From Paraflavitalea pollutisoli (GTDB lineage Bacteria > Bacteroidota > Bacteroidia > Chitinophagales > Chitinophagaceae), in NCBI RefSeq assembly GCF_029360705.1, contig NZ_JARKMX010000006.1:1-64000 (forward strand): 64,000 nucleotides of DNA, read 5' to 3'. Both the position numbers and the translations under genes were made by a program. Position 1 is the stretch's first letter; every line of letters begins with the position of its first letter. Positions 27,409 through 36,252 of this stretch are shown here, in pieces. The notes under the pieces were generated by a model, which saw only the letters and a list, made by a program, of their open reading frames with translations, did no database searches and was not told where the DNA came from.

Positions 27409-28911
27409 TTACCACAATTTTTGAACGTCATGGTAACTAAAAATTGTCGAGTCTTTCTGTAGCGGAATTTTTGCCTTGAAATACTTATTGAATAACAATG
27501 GGAAGGTGTTCACCGTACTGATATGATCATACATGGCTGAATATTCTCCGTCCGGGTAGTAGATGGCAAACAGGTTGTTGTATTGATATTGTTTCGGGTC
27601 TACCTTTTCCAGTGCCCGATATCCATGATCGCTTACCAGGATGATGACCCTTGGTCTTGCGCCTGTATGCTTGATTTGATGTACCATCTTTTTAATGAGG
27701 GTATTGCAATATTTGAGTTGCGATAGGTAATACGCTTTATCACCCTCCGTCCTAAACCAGAGAGAATCGGGCGTACGTTGACCCGTGCTGTCGAAAAAAT
27801 AGGGGTCATGCGGCAATAGGAAATGAGTATAGACAAATGCAGGTCCCTGTTGCTCAGTGGCTGACGCATGAAGCAGTTGTTCTTCGGCTTTAAAGATCTG
27901 TTGAAGGTGCAGCTTGGATAAAGGGAGACGTCTTTCTATAAAGTCAGAAGTGCCCATTCCGAAATTCCACAAAACGTCCTTGGAAAATCTCGCTGGTAAC
28001 GTCTGAGATAGTAAGGTACTCGTTGGGTTTGCTGTAAAATTGATATCAAGGGCGGCATCATGTAGTGGTAGCGGGAAACAGGAGTTGTTGACTATCGAGT
28101 AGCCGTTGCTGATCAATAGCTCGATCACCTTACTTTGGCTGATGCTGCCTGTACCACGGCAAAACTCCTGCAGGTCATTGGTAGAGGGTGGGTGCTGGTG
28201 ATAGTCCATGTTCAAAATGCTGCCCAGGGAGAATGGGGTGAAATTATAGTTGCTGCTGGAATTCCGCGCATAAAAGAAGCCTTCCTTTCGAAAGAAGGTG
28301 TCCATAGAATTGTTGCTGAAGTCCCAGTATTCCTGCAAAGAACGTTGGCCGGCATAGCCGTCAAATACAATGAAATAGACGTCCGGCTTTACACAGGTAT
28401 CGCAAATGGCGGTTGTTAGCACCGGATCGCTGGTAACCTTGCTAGACAATTGATTGGTTAACCAAAGGTTGTTTTTAATCAGCACACGACCTGCTTCTAT
28501 CACGTTGAAAATAACCAGTAATAAATTGAGGTACAGGAATGCAACTGGAAATGAGTTCTTTTTTGATCTTTTTAAGATCATGAAAATGATCAAAGCACAA
28601 AGAGCCTGGAAAGGAAGTATAAATTTGAAATGGGCTAAAAAAGGCAGCACCTTCTTGCAACTGGCCAGTATACTGCCAAAGAAGAGGTACACAATCGATA
28701 AATAAAGCAGCAGCAAAGCATACCGGCTATAGCGGGGCCGGGCAATAAAAATTACCAGTATTACAACATGAATGCCCAGGATCAGCAGGCTGGCGGAATT
28801 GTAAAAATCGTCCGCCCGTAGTAACGGAAAGTAAAGATTGAGGGTATTTAGCACGTAGAAGATGGGCAGCAATACGATAAAGAGCGGATGCCTGCTAAAT
28901 AAATTCTTCAT
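27409..28911 (-). CDS. Membrane sulfatase/alkaline-phosphatase-like protein
   Basis: A 500-residue inner-membrane protein: about five N-terminal helices (8-30, 40-57, 62-83, 95-113, 121-138), then an alkaline-phosphatase superfamily domain. Metal motifs seen are DVYFIVFDGYAG (Asp184), HFLLPHDPYFFD and ILVSDHGYR. The layout resembles lipoteichoic acid synthase and phosphoethanolamine transferases. The usual catalytic Thr/Ser site is not obvious, as the residues after Asp184 read GYAGQRS. It is the last gene of a leftward operon, 25 bp after the NoeA-like methyltransferase. A role in modifying a lipid-linked or surface glycan is inferred. Confidence 0.82.
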   Translation of the reverse strand: MKNLFSRHPLFIVLLPIFYVLNTLNLYFPLLRADDFYNSASLLILGIHVVILVIFIARPRYSRYALLLLYLSIVYLFFGSILASCKKVLPFLAHFKFILPFQALCALIIFMILKRSKKNSFPVAFLYLNLLLVIFNVIEAGRVLIKNNLWLTNQLSSKVTSDPVLTTAICDTCVKPDVYFIVFDGYAGQRSLQEYWDFSNNSMDTFFRKEGFFYARNSSSNYNFTPFSLGSILNMDYHQHPPSTNDLQEFCRGTGSISQSKVIELLISNGYSIVNNSCFPLPLHDAALDINFTANPTSTLLSQTLPARFSKDVLWNFGMGTSDFIERRLPLSKLHLQQIFKAEEQLLHASATEQQGPAFVYTHFLLPHDPYFFDSTGQRTPDSLWFRTEGDKAYYLSQLKYCNTLIKKMVHQIKHTGARPRVIILVSDHGYRALEKVDPKQYQYNNLFAIYYPDGEYSAMYDHISTVNTFPLLFNKYFKAKIPLQKDSTIFSYHDVQKLW

Positions 28912-28936
28912 GGTAGCAACAATGGTTGGGTATTGT

Positions 28937-30313
28937 TCAGTTCTTTCTCCTCATCAGGTACAGCAAACGATGGGTGCCGGGCACAGGTTCTACGGCTGTG
29001 ATCGTGAAATGACGGGAAAATGTATCCTCGAATACGGGCCTGGTGTATTGCTGAAACACATCCTGGCGGCTGGCCAGCATTTGCTGTACCTTTTCATCTT
29101 CCCGCGGTACGAATTCTATGATCAATACGGGTGCAATATCGCGGAACCAATCGGCCAGTAAATCCAGCGGAATATTCTTACCGATCACCAGGTGGTGTAC
29201 CAGGGCGAGGGCCAGTACCAGGTCGGTTTGCAGCCTGCTGAAGAAAGCAGCTCTTTCCCGGTTATGAAAACCAATGGCCGGTGAAGGATTCGCCACGTCG
29301 AGGATCAGGGGCAGCAGGTTGGTGATATTCTTTTTGCGCACTTCCCGGTAAAGCCGGCTGATACACTGTCCATCCACATCAGACGCAATGACGGGAATGC
29401 CCTGCGCTGCCAGTAGCTTGGAAAAGTAGCCATCGTTGGCACCAAGGTCAAGGGCATTGCGGACTGACAGCTGCCCGATGAACCGGTTGAAGATGATCTC
29501 CTTGGCCTGCAGGTATTCCTGGCTAAGGATGCTGTCATCATAATAGTTGTTCCAGGTCGTTTTATAGGTTCGTTCGCCCGGAAATCTTTGCAGGATACTC
29601 TCGAGATGGCTCAGCAGGTCGAGTAGTTTCTTCTTTTGAAATTGTACGGTATGGGTGGCCGGCTTACGCGCACCCCGCTGTACGGTATTCTGCAGGTATA
29701 CATGCAGCCATACACCGAGATTGAGGTTGCTCTTCCAGGGCAACAGGCGGGCTGTTACATCCACCGGTACCCCTTCGATATAAACGCTCAGTATTTTTTG
29801 AACATCTTTTTTCAGGTAATGCTCCAGGTACAGGGGAAACAAGAAGCATTGGCAGAATTGCCGGTAGGCCACCCAGGGTTCGCTGGGGACATAGGGCTCG
29901 AAAGAAAGGGTATCTATGAAAACAGGTCTGCCGGCGACGAACTGAATGTTGAACGGTGTAGCGTCTTTCAGGATCATACCATGGTCCAGGGCCGTACGCA
30001 TGATCTGCAGGGTCAGCAGTGCTGCATCCCGCAGTTGCTCAAAGCTCCATTCGTACGGATAAGAAATGAAGGGTACCACTTCCGGCAATAAGGTCTTGTA
30101 ATGATCGGCGGTTACCGGGTGAGGTGCTGCTACTTCCCTATGGCCGATCAACTGTTTTTTGCCTGTCAGCTTTTGGTAGAGTCCGGAGCTCATGAGCTGA
30201 TCGTAAGCGGCTGCGTAAGACTGGTTGACCTGTCGGTACAGGTTTCCCTCCGCTTCATAGATAAAGCCGGAGGGGTCTTTAAAGGATGCCGGATGCTGCT
30301 GGTAGTTAGTCAT
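28937..30313 (-). CDS. NoeA-like SAM-dependent methyltransferase with kinase-like N-terminus
   Basis: A 458-residue protein. The C-terminal half is a class I methyltransferase: motif I NALDLGANDGYF (286-297), then VIASDVD and LVLALALVHHLVIG. The N-terminal half contains HGMILKDATPFNIQF (111-125) and VFIDT (131-135), spaced like the catalytic loop and metal motif of aminoglycoside-type kinases (H-x-D-x(4)-N and D). The aspartate of the first motif is replaced within LKDATPFN, so kinase activity is uncertain. The layout matches proteins related to NoeA, known from nodulation-factor loci. It overlaps the 60-residue membrane protein gene by 8 bases. Confidence 0.8.
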   Translation of the reverse strand: MTNYQQHPASFKDPSGFIYEAEGNLYRQVNQSYAAAYDQLMSSGLYQKLTGKKQLIGHREVAAPHPVTADHYKTLLPEVVPFISYPYEWSFEQLRDAALLTLQIMRTALDHGMILKDATPFNIQFVAGRPVFIDTLSFEPYVPSEPWVAYRQFCQCFLFPLYLEHYLKKDVQKILSVYIEGVPVDVTARLLPWKSNLNLGVWLHVYLQNTVQRGARKPATHTVQFQKKKLLDLLSHLESILQRFPGERTYKTTWNNYYDDSILSQEYLQAKEIIFNRFIGQLSVRNALDLGANDGYFSKLLAAQGIPVIASDVDGQCISRLYREVRKKNITNLLPLILDVANPSPAIGFHNRERAAFFSRLQTDLVLALALVHHLVIGKNIPLDLLADWFRDIAPVLIIEFVPREDEKVQQMLASRQDVFQQYTRPVFEDTFSRHFTITAVEPVPGTHRLLYLMRRKN

Positions 30314-30488
30314 TTACTGGGTCGTTCCCGGTCGTGTCTTCTTTTTTGGGCCTGAAAAAGAAGGCCTTTATCCGCCAGAATATGTTCCTGAAGTAGAACA
30401 TCGCGCCCAGCACGGCAGCAATAATGGCCTGTACCAGGTAGCTTCCGCTACCTGGATCGACATACAGAAAAAGTTGGTTCACTGTCAT
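30306..30488 (-). CDS. 60-residue membrane protein (DPGSGS type)
   Basis: One or possibly two helices: LFLYVDPGSGSYLVQAII is followed by AAVLGAMFYFRNIFWRI, then a basic and acidic tail (FFRPKKEDTTGNDPVND). The DPGSGS-hydrophobic pattern belongs to small membrane proteins that I recall next to sulfatase-like and methyltransferase genes in other bacteria; that is recollection, not a search. The gene overlaps the M42 peptidase stop by four bases (ATGA, 30485-30488) and the methyltransferase start by eight, so translation of all three is probably coupled. Function unknown. Confidence 0.8.
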   Translation of the reverse strand: MTVNQLFLYVDPGSGSYLVQAIIAAVLGAMFYFRNIFWRIKAFFFRPKKEDTTGNDPVND

Positions 30489-31597
30489 AGGTAGCTCAGA
30501 TTCGTTTTGGGCGTTAACGTCAGCAACGTCTCATACATCAGTTGGATCGTTTGCTCGATATCGCTTTTGTGCAGCATTTCAACGGTAGTGTGCATGTAAC
30601 GCAGCGGAATGGAAATGAGTACAGAAGGACAACCGTCATTCGCATAAGCAAATGAATCGGTATCGGTACCCGTACTACGCGAAACCGTTCTCAACTGCAC
30701 TGGTATCTTTTTCTTTTCTGCCACGTCCTGTACCAGGTTGAGCAGTTTATTGTGTACCGCCGGACCATAGGCGAGTGACGGACCTTTACCGCAGGCTACA
30801 TCGCCTTCGATCATCTTATTGACCATCGGGGTATAGGTGTCGTGGGTAACGTCAGTGATGATGGCAATATCGGGTTTGATGCGACGGGCGATCATCTCAG
30901 CGCCGCGCAGTCCGATCTCTTCCTGCACCGCATTCACTACATACAAGCCATAAGGCAGTGTTTTCTTGTTCTCTTTCAGCAGGCGCGCTACTTCAGCAAT
31001 CATGAAACCACCAATGCGGTTGTCGAAGGCGCGGGCGATATAATAGTCGTGGGCCAGTTCGTCGAAGCCATCCTGGTAGGTAACGACCGAGCCAATATGA
31101 ATACCCAGGTCTTCTACTTCTTTACGGGTGCGGGCACCGGTATCGAGAAACAGGTTGTCGACCTTGGGTTGTGGGTCTTTTACATCGGGATTGCCGAGGC
31201 GGGTATGGATAGCGGGCCATCCAAATACGCCTTTTACCATGCCTTTTTTGCCATGGATGAATACCCGTTGTCCGGGAGCGATCTGGTGATCGACGCCACC
31301 ATTGCGCTTCAGGTACAACAGACCTTCTGCCGTAATATAATTGACAAACCAGCTGATCTCGTCTGCATGTGCCTCGATCACTACTTTGAAGGGCGCTTTG
31401 GGATTGATCACACCTACTGCGGTACCATAAGGATCAACAAAGGTGGTGTCTACATATTGTTTGAGGTATTCCAGCCATATTTTCTGACCACTGTACTCAA
31501 AACCCACGGGGGAGGGGTTGTTGTGGTAGTTCTTCAGGAATTGCATGGATGTTTTCGTAATCACCGATTTGGACCCGGAGGTCTCCTTTTTAGCCAT
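30485..31597 (-). CDS. M42 family metallopeptidase
   Basis: A 370-residue cytoplasmic aminopeptidase of the M42 (FrvX/TET) family, which forms large tetrahedral assemblies in relatives. Metal and catalytic residues are visible in order: AHADE (77-81), RAFDNR, AVQEEIG, IITDVTHD and RYMHTTVE. Full length. It is the first gene of a leftward operon of four and its stop overlaps the next start. A soluble peptidase is not an obvious partner for the three envelope genes behind it, so the link may be transcriptional convenience. Confidence 0.92.
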   Translation of the reverse strand: MAKKETSGSKSVITKTSMQFLKNYHNNPSPVGFEYSGQKIWLEYLKQYVDTTFVDPYGTAVGVINPKAPFKVVIEAHADEISWFVNYITAEGLLYLKRNGGVDHQIAPGQRVFIHGKKGMVKGVFGWPAIHTRLGNPDVKDPQPKVDNLFLDTGARTRKEVEDLGIHIGSVVTYQDGFDELAHDYYIARAFDNRIGGFMIAEVARLLKENKKTLPYGLYVVNAVQEEIGLRGAEMIARRIKPDIAIITDVTHDTYTPMVNKMIEGDVACGKGPSLAYGPAVHNKLLNLVQDVAEKKKIPVQLRTVSRSTGTDTDSFAYANDGCPSVLISIPLRYMHTTVEMLHKSDIEQTIQLMYETLLTLTPKTNLSYL

Positions 31598-31616
31598 AGA
31601 ATATCTTTAGTAAGCT

Positions 31617-31624
31617 CAAATGTA
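31617..31624 (-). promoter_or_regulatory. -7 element of the M42 operon
   Basis: Minus strand TACATTTG, a perfect TAnnTTTG, about 20 bp before the M42 start. No TTG at -33 was found. Confidence 0.45.
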
Positions 31625-31751
31625 ATTAAATCTGCATTAAATAGACACATTGGTCCTTTTCGTGGCAGTATAGCTCCCGAAGCGGGCAGCGATACTGGTG
31701 AACGGGCCATTGGACAATAAAGTATGTAAAGCAGGAAGTATACCGGAAGGA

Positions 31752-32213
31752 TCAGCGAATGATGACTACCTGTTCCGAGATCACCGTATCGCTGACGTTA
31801 CCTGCACGGTCATGCAGGGCAAACCGGAAGCGGATCGAGTCGGGATAAAACCGGACGCTGTCAATCTTTTGGGGTGCTTCCGCATCTACGAGGTATCCAT
31901 GGTATTTCAGGGTCAGCAATATTTCTCCGTTTGCCTTGGAAGGAAAAGGAGGGATCATTTCGAAGAATTCGTCATTGGTGCGCTTATTGCCAAACTGCCC
32001 GTCGACCTTATTCAGGCGGTCACGCTTGATGTACAGGGTATCATCGACGTCGCCTTCTTTGTCGGCAAATTCCAGGGTAATGCTCAGGGGCTGTCCATCC
32101 TGCACTTCCATCGGGCTGATGGATTTAATTTTGATGGAGGGTTTCGTCTCCGGTTTATCTTTGCCACAGGACAGTGCCAACAATATGGCCGCACAAAAGG
32201 TTATATATCGCAT
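31752..32213 (-). CDS. Lipoprotein of unknown function
   Basis: The start at 32213 gives MRYITFCAAILLALSC, a compact lipoprotein signal with the lipidated cysteine at 16, and leaves a short leader after the -7 element at 32232-32239; 32225 is an alternative four codons upstream. The mature 137 residues form an Ig-like or cadherin-like beta domain: ISPMEVQDGQPLSITLEFADKEGDVDDTLYI contains the E-F-x-D-x-E-G-D-x-D calcium-binding-like pattern, and RFALHDRAGNVSDTV repeats it near the end. Probably envelope anchored. Divergent from the LuxE-like gene. Confidence 0.78.
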   Translation of the reverse strand: MRYITFCAAILLALSCGKDKPETKPSIKIKSISPMEVQDGQPLSITLEFADKEGDVDDTLYIKRDRLNKVDGQFGNKRTNDEFFEMIPPFPSKANGEILLTLKYHGYLVDAEAPQKIDSVRFYPDSIRFRFALHDRAGNVSDTVISEQVVIIR

Positions 32214-32231
32214 ATTTTTTAACATTGTGTA

Positions 32232-32239
32232 CAAATTTA
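32232..32239 (-). promoter_or_regulatory. -7 element of the lipoprotein gene
   Basis: Minus strand TAAATTTG, a perfect TAnnTTTG. Transcription would begin near 32227, which favours the lipoprotein start at 32213 over 32225. Confidence 0.45.
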
Positions 32240-32264
32240 ACTGCTCCCGGAGTATCGTTTTTTT

Positions 32265-33251
32265 ATGATTTGTGAACATGAAGATAAAGTTTTTTCAACG
32301 GACGAAGCCAATTTCGAACAACGGGCCGTCGAGCTGTTTCATTTTCAATACCAACACAATCCCGTTTATAATCAATACGTAAACAGCCTGCCGATCGTTG
32401 GGGCCGCTGTGCGTCGCCTGGCCGATATCCCTTTTCTGCCCATCCAGTGTTTCAAGACCCACACGATCAAGACCACCGAATTTGAGGCCGAAGCTGTTTT
32501 TGAGAGCAGCGGTACCACCGGGTCCGTCAACAGCCGCCATTATGTAAAAGACCTGGGCCTGTATAAGCAGAGCTTCGGGAAGGCTTTCGAACGCTTTTAC
32601 GGAGCTGTAGAAGACTGGTGTGTGATCGGCCTGCTCCCTTCTTACCTCGAACGGCAGCATTCATCCCTGGTGGTGATGGTCGACGAGCTTATCCGCCAGA
32701 GCCGGCACGAAGCCAGCGGTTTTTACCTCTACGAGCACGAAAAGCTGGCGGTAGTACTGCAGCAGCTGGAGGCCCGTGGCCAAAAGACCCTTCTGATCGG
32801 CGTCACCTTTGCCTTGCTCGATTTCGCAGAAAAATACCCCCTTGCCCTGCGCCATACCGTGGTGATGGAAACCGGCGGCATGAAAGGCCGTCGTGAAGAG
32901 ATCACCCGCCAACAGGTACACGATATCCTGAAAGCCGCCTTTCATTTGCCCGCGATCCATGCCGAATATGGGATGACGGAGTTGCTGTCGCAGGCATATG
33001 CTGCCGGGGCAGGCATTTTGCAGTGCCCACCCTGGATGAAAGTGCTGGTGCGGGAAGAAGATGACCCCTTTGCCATTCACCACGCCGGCAGCGGCGTACT
33101 CAATGTGATCGATCTGGCCAATATGTACTCCTGTTCCTTTATTGCTACCGAAGATGTAGGACGAGTGTATCCCGACGGTAGTTTTGAGGTACAGGGCCGG
33201 ATGGACAACAGCGATATCCGCGGATGCAGCCTCATGGTGGTCGGACTGTAG
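32265..33251 (+). CDS. LuxE/PaaK-like acyl-activating enzyme
   Basis: A 328-residue member of the adenylate-forming superfamily. The phosphate loop SSGTTGS (81-87), the HAEYGMTELLSQAY segment (A5-like motif) and the GRMDNSDIRGCSLM hinge all match LuxE-type acyl-protein synthetases. Such enzymes activate a carboxylic acid as an acyl-AMP and pass it to a protein or CoA. Bioluminescence genes are absent; Bacteroidota often carry this type alone or near envelope genes. Substrate unknown. Followed after 48 bp by a small lipoprotein gene on the same strand. Confidence 0.88.
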   Translation: MICEHEDKVFSTDEANFEQRAVELFHFQYQHNPVYNQYVNSLPIVGAAVRRLADIPFLPIQCFKTHTIKTTEFEAEAVFESSGTTGSVNSRHYVKDLGLYKQSFGKAFERFYGAVEDWCVIGLLPSYLERQHSSLVVMVDELIRQSRHEASGFYLYEHEKLAVVLQQLEARGQKTLLIGVTFALLDFAEKYPLALRHTVVMETGGMKGRREEITRQQVHDILKAAFHLPAIHAEYGMTELLSQAYAAGAGILQCPPWMKVLVREEDDPFAIHHAGSGVLNVIDLANMYSCSFIATEDVGRVYPDGSFEVQGRMDNSDIRGCSLMVVGL

Positions 33252-33299
33252 TGCAACGTTTTGCCTTCATCAATCATCAATAACCAAATTGTAATCGCT

Positions 33300-33683
33300 A
33301 TGAAGCAAACCATGTTGGCCGTCATCGCAATGGCCTTTGTATTTGTGCAATGTGGGGTAAACAAAAAACAACCAGCGCAGTCCTGCGTACAGGGCAAGAT
33401 CCTCCGCATCAGCTGTGCCAGCTATGTCGTACAGGCATTGAATGTAGATACGCTGGGTGAAAATGGCTGGAAGAACCAGCTGGACTCAGCGGCCCAGTCA
33501 TTTGACCATGTATTTGATGTCACGAACAAATGTAAATTGCCGGCCGACCTGAAAGCAGGCGACACCATCTATTTTACCGTGCATCCCACACAACCTTCCG
33601 ACTGTGTCAGCTGCATGATGTTCGACGCGCCGCCTGCTGTGAAATATGATCTTCAAAATGTGTCGAAAGAACCCTGTAAATAA
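33300..33683 (+). CDS. Small cysteine-rich lipoprotein
   Basis: Start at 33300 gives the signal MKQTMLAVIAMAFVFVQC with lipobox FVQC. The mature part of about 110 residues contains six further cysteines (SCVQGKILRISC, NKCKLP, SDCVSC, EPCK), likely forming disulfides in the periplasm. The hydrophobic-polar alternation suggests a small OB-like beta barrel (VQGKILRI, AGDTIYFTV). Not assignable to a named family. It ends exactly where the convergent oxidoreductase gene ends (33683/33684), leaving no spacer. Probably co-transcribed with the LuxE-like gene. Confidence 0.75.
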   Translation: MKQTMLAVIAMAFVFVQCGVNKKQPAQSCVQGKILRISCASYVVQALNVDTLGENGWKNQLDSAAQSFDHVFDVTNKCKLPADLKAGDTIYFTVHPTQPSDCVSCMMFDAPPAVKYDLQNVSKEPCK

Positions 33684-34757
33684 TTACCGGTAGGGAATAT
33701 CAAACAAGCCTGAACAAGGTACGGTACATTGGCGGGTATGGCTCTCAAAAGCCAGTTCCATCATCCGCACGGTATTGTAACCATGTTCAGGTTTTTCTTT
33801 GAGGGGCGCTCCGTTGCGGATGGTCTGATACAGGTTTTCGTAATAGCCGCCATAATGACCTGCTTTGGAAACGACCTTTTCCTTGATGATCTTACCGTCG
33901 ATCTCTGTATGCAATAGTCCAAAGATGCTTTCGTCTTCCCGGCCCCAATTATCGCCACCCGGTAATTCGCCCGCCCGCAACCGCGCTTCCTGCGGATCTT
34001 CGCCATACTTAATGAAGGAACCGGCTGTACCATGGATCATATACCGGGGACCGGGTTCCCGCACCAGCATACTGGCATGCAGGATCACTTTGGTAAAGCC
34101 ATAGTCGAGCCGCAGGTCAAAGTAGTCGTCGACCTTTGCATGCGGCCGCTGGCGGCGTATATCGGCGGTGATGGAGGTGGGCAGGCCAAACAGGTACAGT
34201 ACCTGGTCGATGAGGTGGGCACCCAGATCGTACAGAATGCCGCTGCCCGGCAAATCATGTTCGCGCCAGGCATTGGGGCGCGCTTCGGCCCGGTAACGAT
34301 CGTAGTGACCTTCAAATTCATGTATGGTGCCGAGCAATTGCTGGTCGAGCAGGTCGCGGATCGTGAAGAAATCACTCACATACCGGCGGTTTTGGTATAC
34401 GCTCAGTACCTGTTTGCTCACAGCCGCCAGCTCTACCAACTGCCTGGCTTCCGCCACGGTGGTCGTAAAAGGTTTTTCTACCACCACATGTTTACCGGCC
34501 TCCAGGGCTGCTATTGAATAGGGAAAATGCGTCTCGTTGGGCGACGTGATCACGATCAGGTCGGTGGAAGGATCGGCTACCAATTCTTCAAAGGTGCGCA
34601 CCACCTTTACCGACGGATATTGTTGTTGAGATAGGTTTTTGGTTCTTTCCAGTACGGCCACCAGTTCGTACTCCGGCATGGTGGCGAAAAACGGCGCGTG
34701 AAAAACGGTTGCAGAAATGCCATAGCCTGCTAAGCCTACGCGGATGGGATTTGCCAT
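33684..34757 (-). CDS. Gfo/Idh/MocA family oxidoreductase
   Basis: A 357-residue NAD(P)-dependent dehydrogenase for sugars or cyclitols. The Rossmann motif GLAGYGISATVFHAP (about 8-22), the ITSPNETHFPYSIAALEAGKHVVVEKPFTTT segment with the catalytic lysine of EKP, and the GSGILYDLGAHLIDQVLYLFG segment with the conserved Asp and His are all present. It follows the GntP permease gene by 45 bp, so the pair probably takes up and oxidises a sugar acid or related compound. Close family members act on gluconate-like or inositol-like substrates. Confidence 0.93.
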   Translation of the reverse strand: MANPIRVGLAGYGISATVFHAPFFATMPEYELVAVLERTKNLSQQQYPSVKVVRTFEELVADPSTDLIVITSPNETHFPYSIAALEAGKHVVVEKPFTTTVAEARQLVELAAVSKQVLSVYQNRRYVSDFFTIRDLLDQQLLGTIHEFEGHYDRYRAEARPNAWREHDLPGSGILYDLGAHLIDQVLYLFGLPTSITADIRRQRPHAKVDDYFDLRLDYGFTKVILHASMLVREPGPRYMIHGTAGSFIKYGEDPQEARLRAGELPGGDNWGREDESIFGLLHTEIDGKIIKEKVVSKAGHYGGYYENLYQTIRNGAPLKEKPEHGYNTVRMMELAFESHTRQCTVPCSGLFDIPYR

Positions 34758-34802
34758 GCTGTAATTTTTGGCAAGATAGCCAATTTGCTTTTGGCGTGCT
34801 AC

Positions 34803-36152
34803 CTACACCACCAGGTCGAGCAGCAATACGCCGATCAGCCCCATGATGCCAACGATGGTTTCCATCACCGACCAGCTACGCAGCGTATCCCGAATACTGA
34901 GGTTGAAATATTCCTTGTACATCCAGAAGCCACTGTCATTGACATGCGACAGCATCAGGCTGCCGGCGCCGATCGACAATACCATCAGGTTGGGGTCTAC
35001 ATTGAGTTGGGGCATTACCGGGGCGATGATACCGGCCGTGGTCAATCCGGCTACGGTAGCAGAACCGATGCATACGCGGATGATGGCGGCTATCAGCCAG
35101 CCCAGTACCAGCGGATGGATAGCCCAGCCCTTGAGTAGCCCAGCAATTTCGCCGCTGACACCGCTGTCAACGAATACCTGCTTCAAAATACCGGCTCCCG
35201 CCACGATGAGAACAATGAGGGCTACGTCTTTTACCGCTTCACCAAAAACATCCATCACCGCTTTCATGCTTTTACCCTGGGCAATACCGAGGGTAAAAAT
35301 GGATGCCAGCAGGGCCAGCAGCATTACGATATTGGCATCGCCGAAAAATGCCAGCAGGGTATTGTTCGTTTCGTTGGTACTGACGAGGTAGGGTAGTACC
35401 GTGGTCAGGGCCAGCAGGATGACGGGCAACAGGGAGGTAATAAAACTATTGAAGGTGCCGGGCAGTTGCTTCTCGGGGATCGATTTGGGCCGGAAGGTTT
35501 GCAGCGGTTGGGAAGGGATTTTTTTGAGGGTGCTGGCGAATACAGGGCCTGCCACAATGATCGCTGGGATGGCCACCACCAGGCCGTACAGCAACGTCAA
35601 TCCCAGGCTGGCATGAAACTGACCGGCCAGCGCAGTAGGCGAGGGGTGGGGAGGCAGAAAGCCATGCGTTACCGACAGTGCGGCCAGCATCGGCAGGCCG
35701 ATATACACCGCCGGCAATTTAAATTGATACACGACCGAGAAGATCAGGGGCACCATCAGCACAAAACCTACATTGTAGAACAAGGGAATGCCGGCTACAA
35801 AGCCCGTGATCATCAGCGCCCACTGAATATATTTTTCGCCAAAGGCCTTCATCAGTACGGACGTGATCTTTTGCGCCGCGCCACTTTCCACCACCAGTTT
35901 GCCCAGCATGGCGCCCAGCATAATGATGATCGTCAGCGAACCAAGGGTATCGCCAATCCCTTTCTGGATCGACTGGTTGATCTTGTTGACGGGAATGCCC
36001 AGCCACCAGGCTGCCAGGATCGACACGATCAGGAAAGCGAGAAATGGATTGCACTTGCCCCAGGTGATGAGCAGTATCAGCAACAGAATGCACAGCAAAA
36101 CAGTCAGGATATGCTGATAGGGCTGCAAGGTCGTTATTTGTAGTTGGAGCAT
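34803..36152 (-). CDS. gntP: GntP family gluconate:proton symporter
   Basis: A 449-residue inner-membrane permease with about 12-14 helices. Family marks are LAWWLGIPVNKINQSIQKGIGDTLGSLTIIIMLGAMLGKL, TGFVAGIPLFYNVGFVLMVPL, the HGFLPPHPSPTALA loop and GSATVAGLTTAGI. It imports gluconate or a similar sugar acid with protons. It precedes the Gfo/Idh dehydrogenase on the same strand. No gluconokinase is adjacent, so the true substrate may be oxidised first. The gene symbol is by family, not by proven substrate. Confidence 0.92.
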   Translation of the reverse strand: MLQLQITTLQPYQHILTVLLCILLLILLITWGKCNPFLAFLIVSILAAWWLGIPVNKINQSIQKGIGDTLGSLTIIIMLGAMLGKLVVESGAAQKITSVLMKAFGEKYIQWALMITGFVAGIPLFYNVGFVLMVPLIFSVVYQFKLPAVYIGLPMLAALSVTHGFLPPHPSPTALAGQFHASLGLTLLYGLVVAIPAIIVAGPVFASTLKKIPSQPLQTFRPKSIPEKQLPGTFNSFITSLLPVILLALTTVLPYLVSTNETNNTLLAFFGDANIVMLLALLASIFTLGIAQGKSMKAVMDVFGEAVKDVALIVLIVAGAGILKQVFVDSGVSGEIAGLLKGWAIHPLVLGWLIAAIIRVCIGSATVAGLTTAGIIAPVMPQLNVDPNLMVLSIGAGSLMLSHVNDSGFWMYKEYFNLSIRDTLRSWSVMETIVGIMGLIGVLLLDLVV

Positions 36153-36252
36153 GACACGTACTTTAGGCGATGTTACTTGCTGACTAATTTAGTCAATTAT
36201 TGGTATCGCTACCCTGGTAAATGAATTGCTATCAGTAACTTGCTACAAGGAT

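Noticed and set aside
30842-31720. 292-codon open frame on the plus strand
   Set aside because: Antisense shadow of the M42 peptidase, whose metal ligands are all in place.
32265-33251. Bioluminescence (lux) locus
   Set aside because: Only a LuxE-like enzyme is present; luxAB and luxCD are absent nearby.
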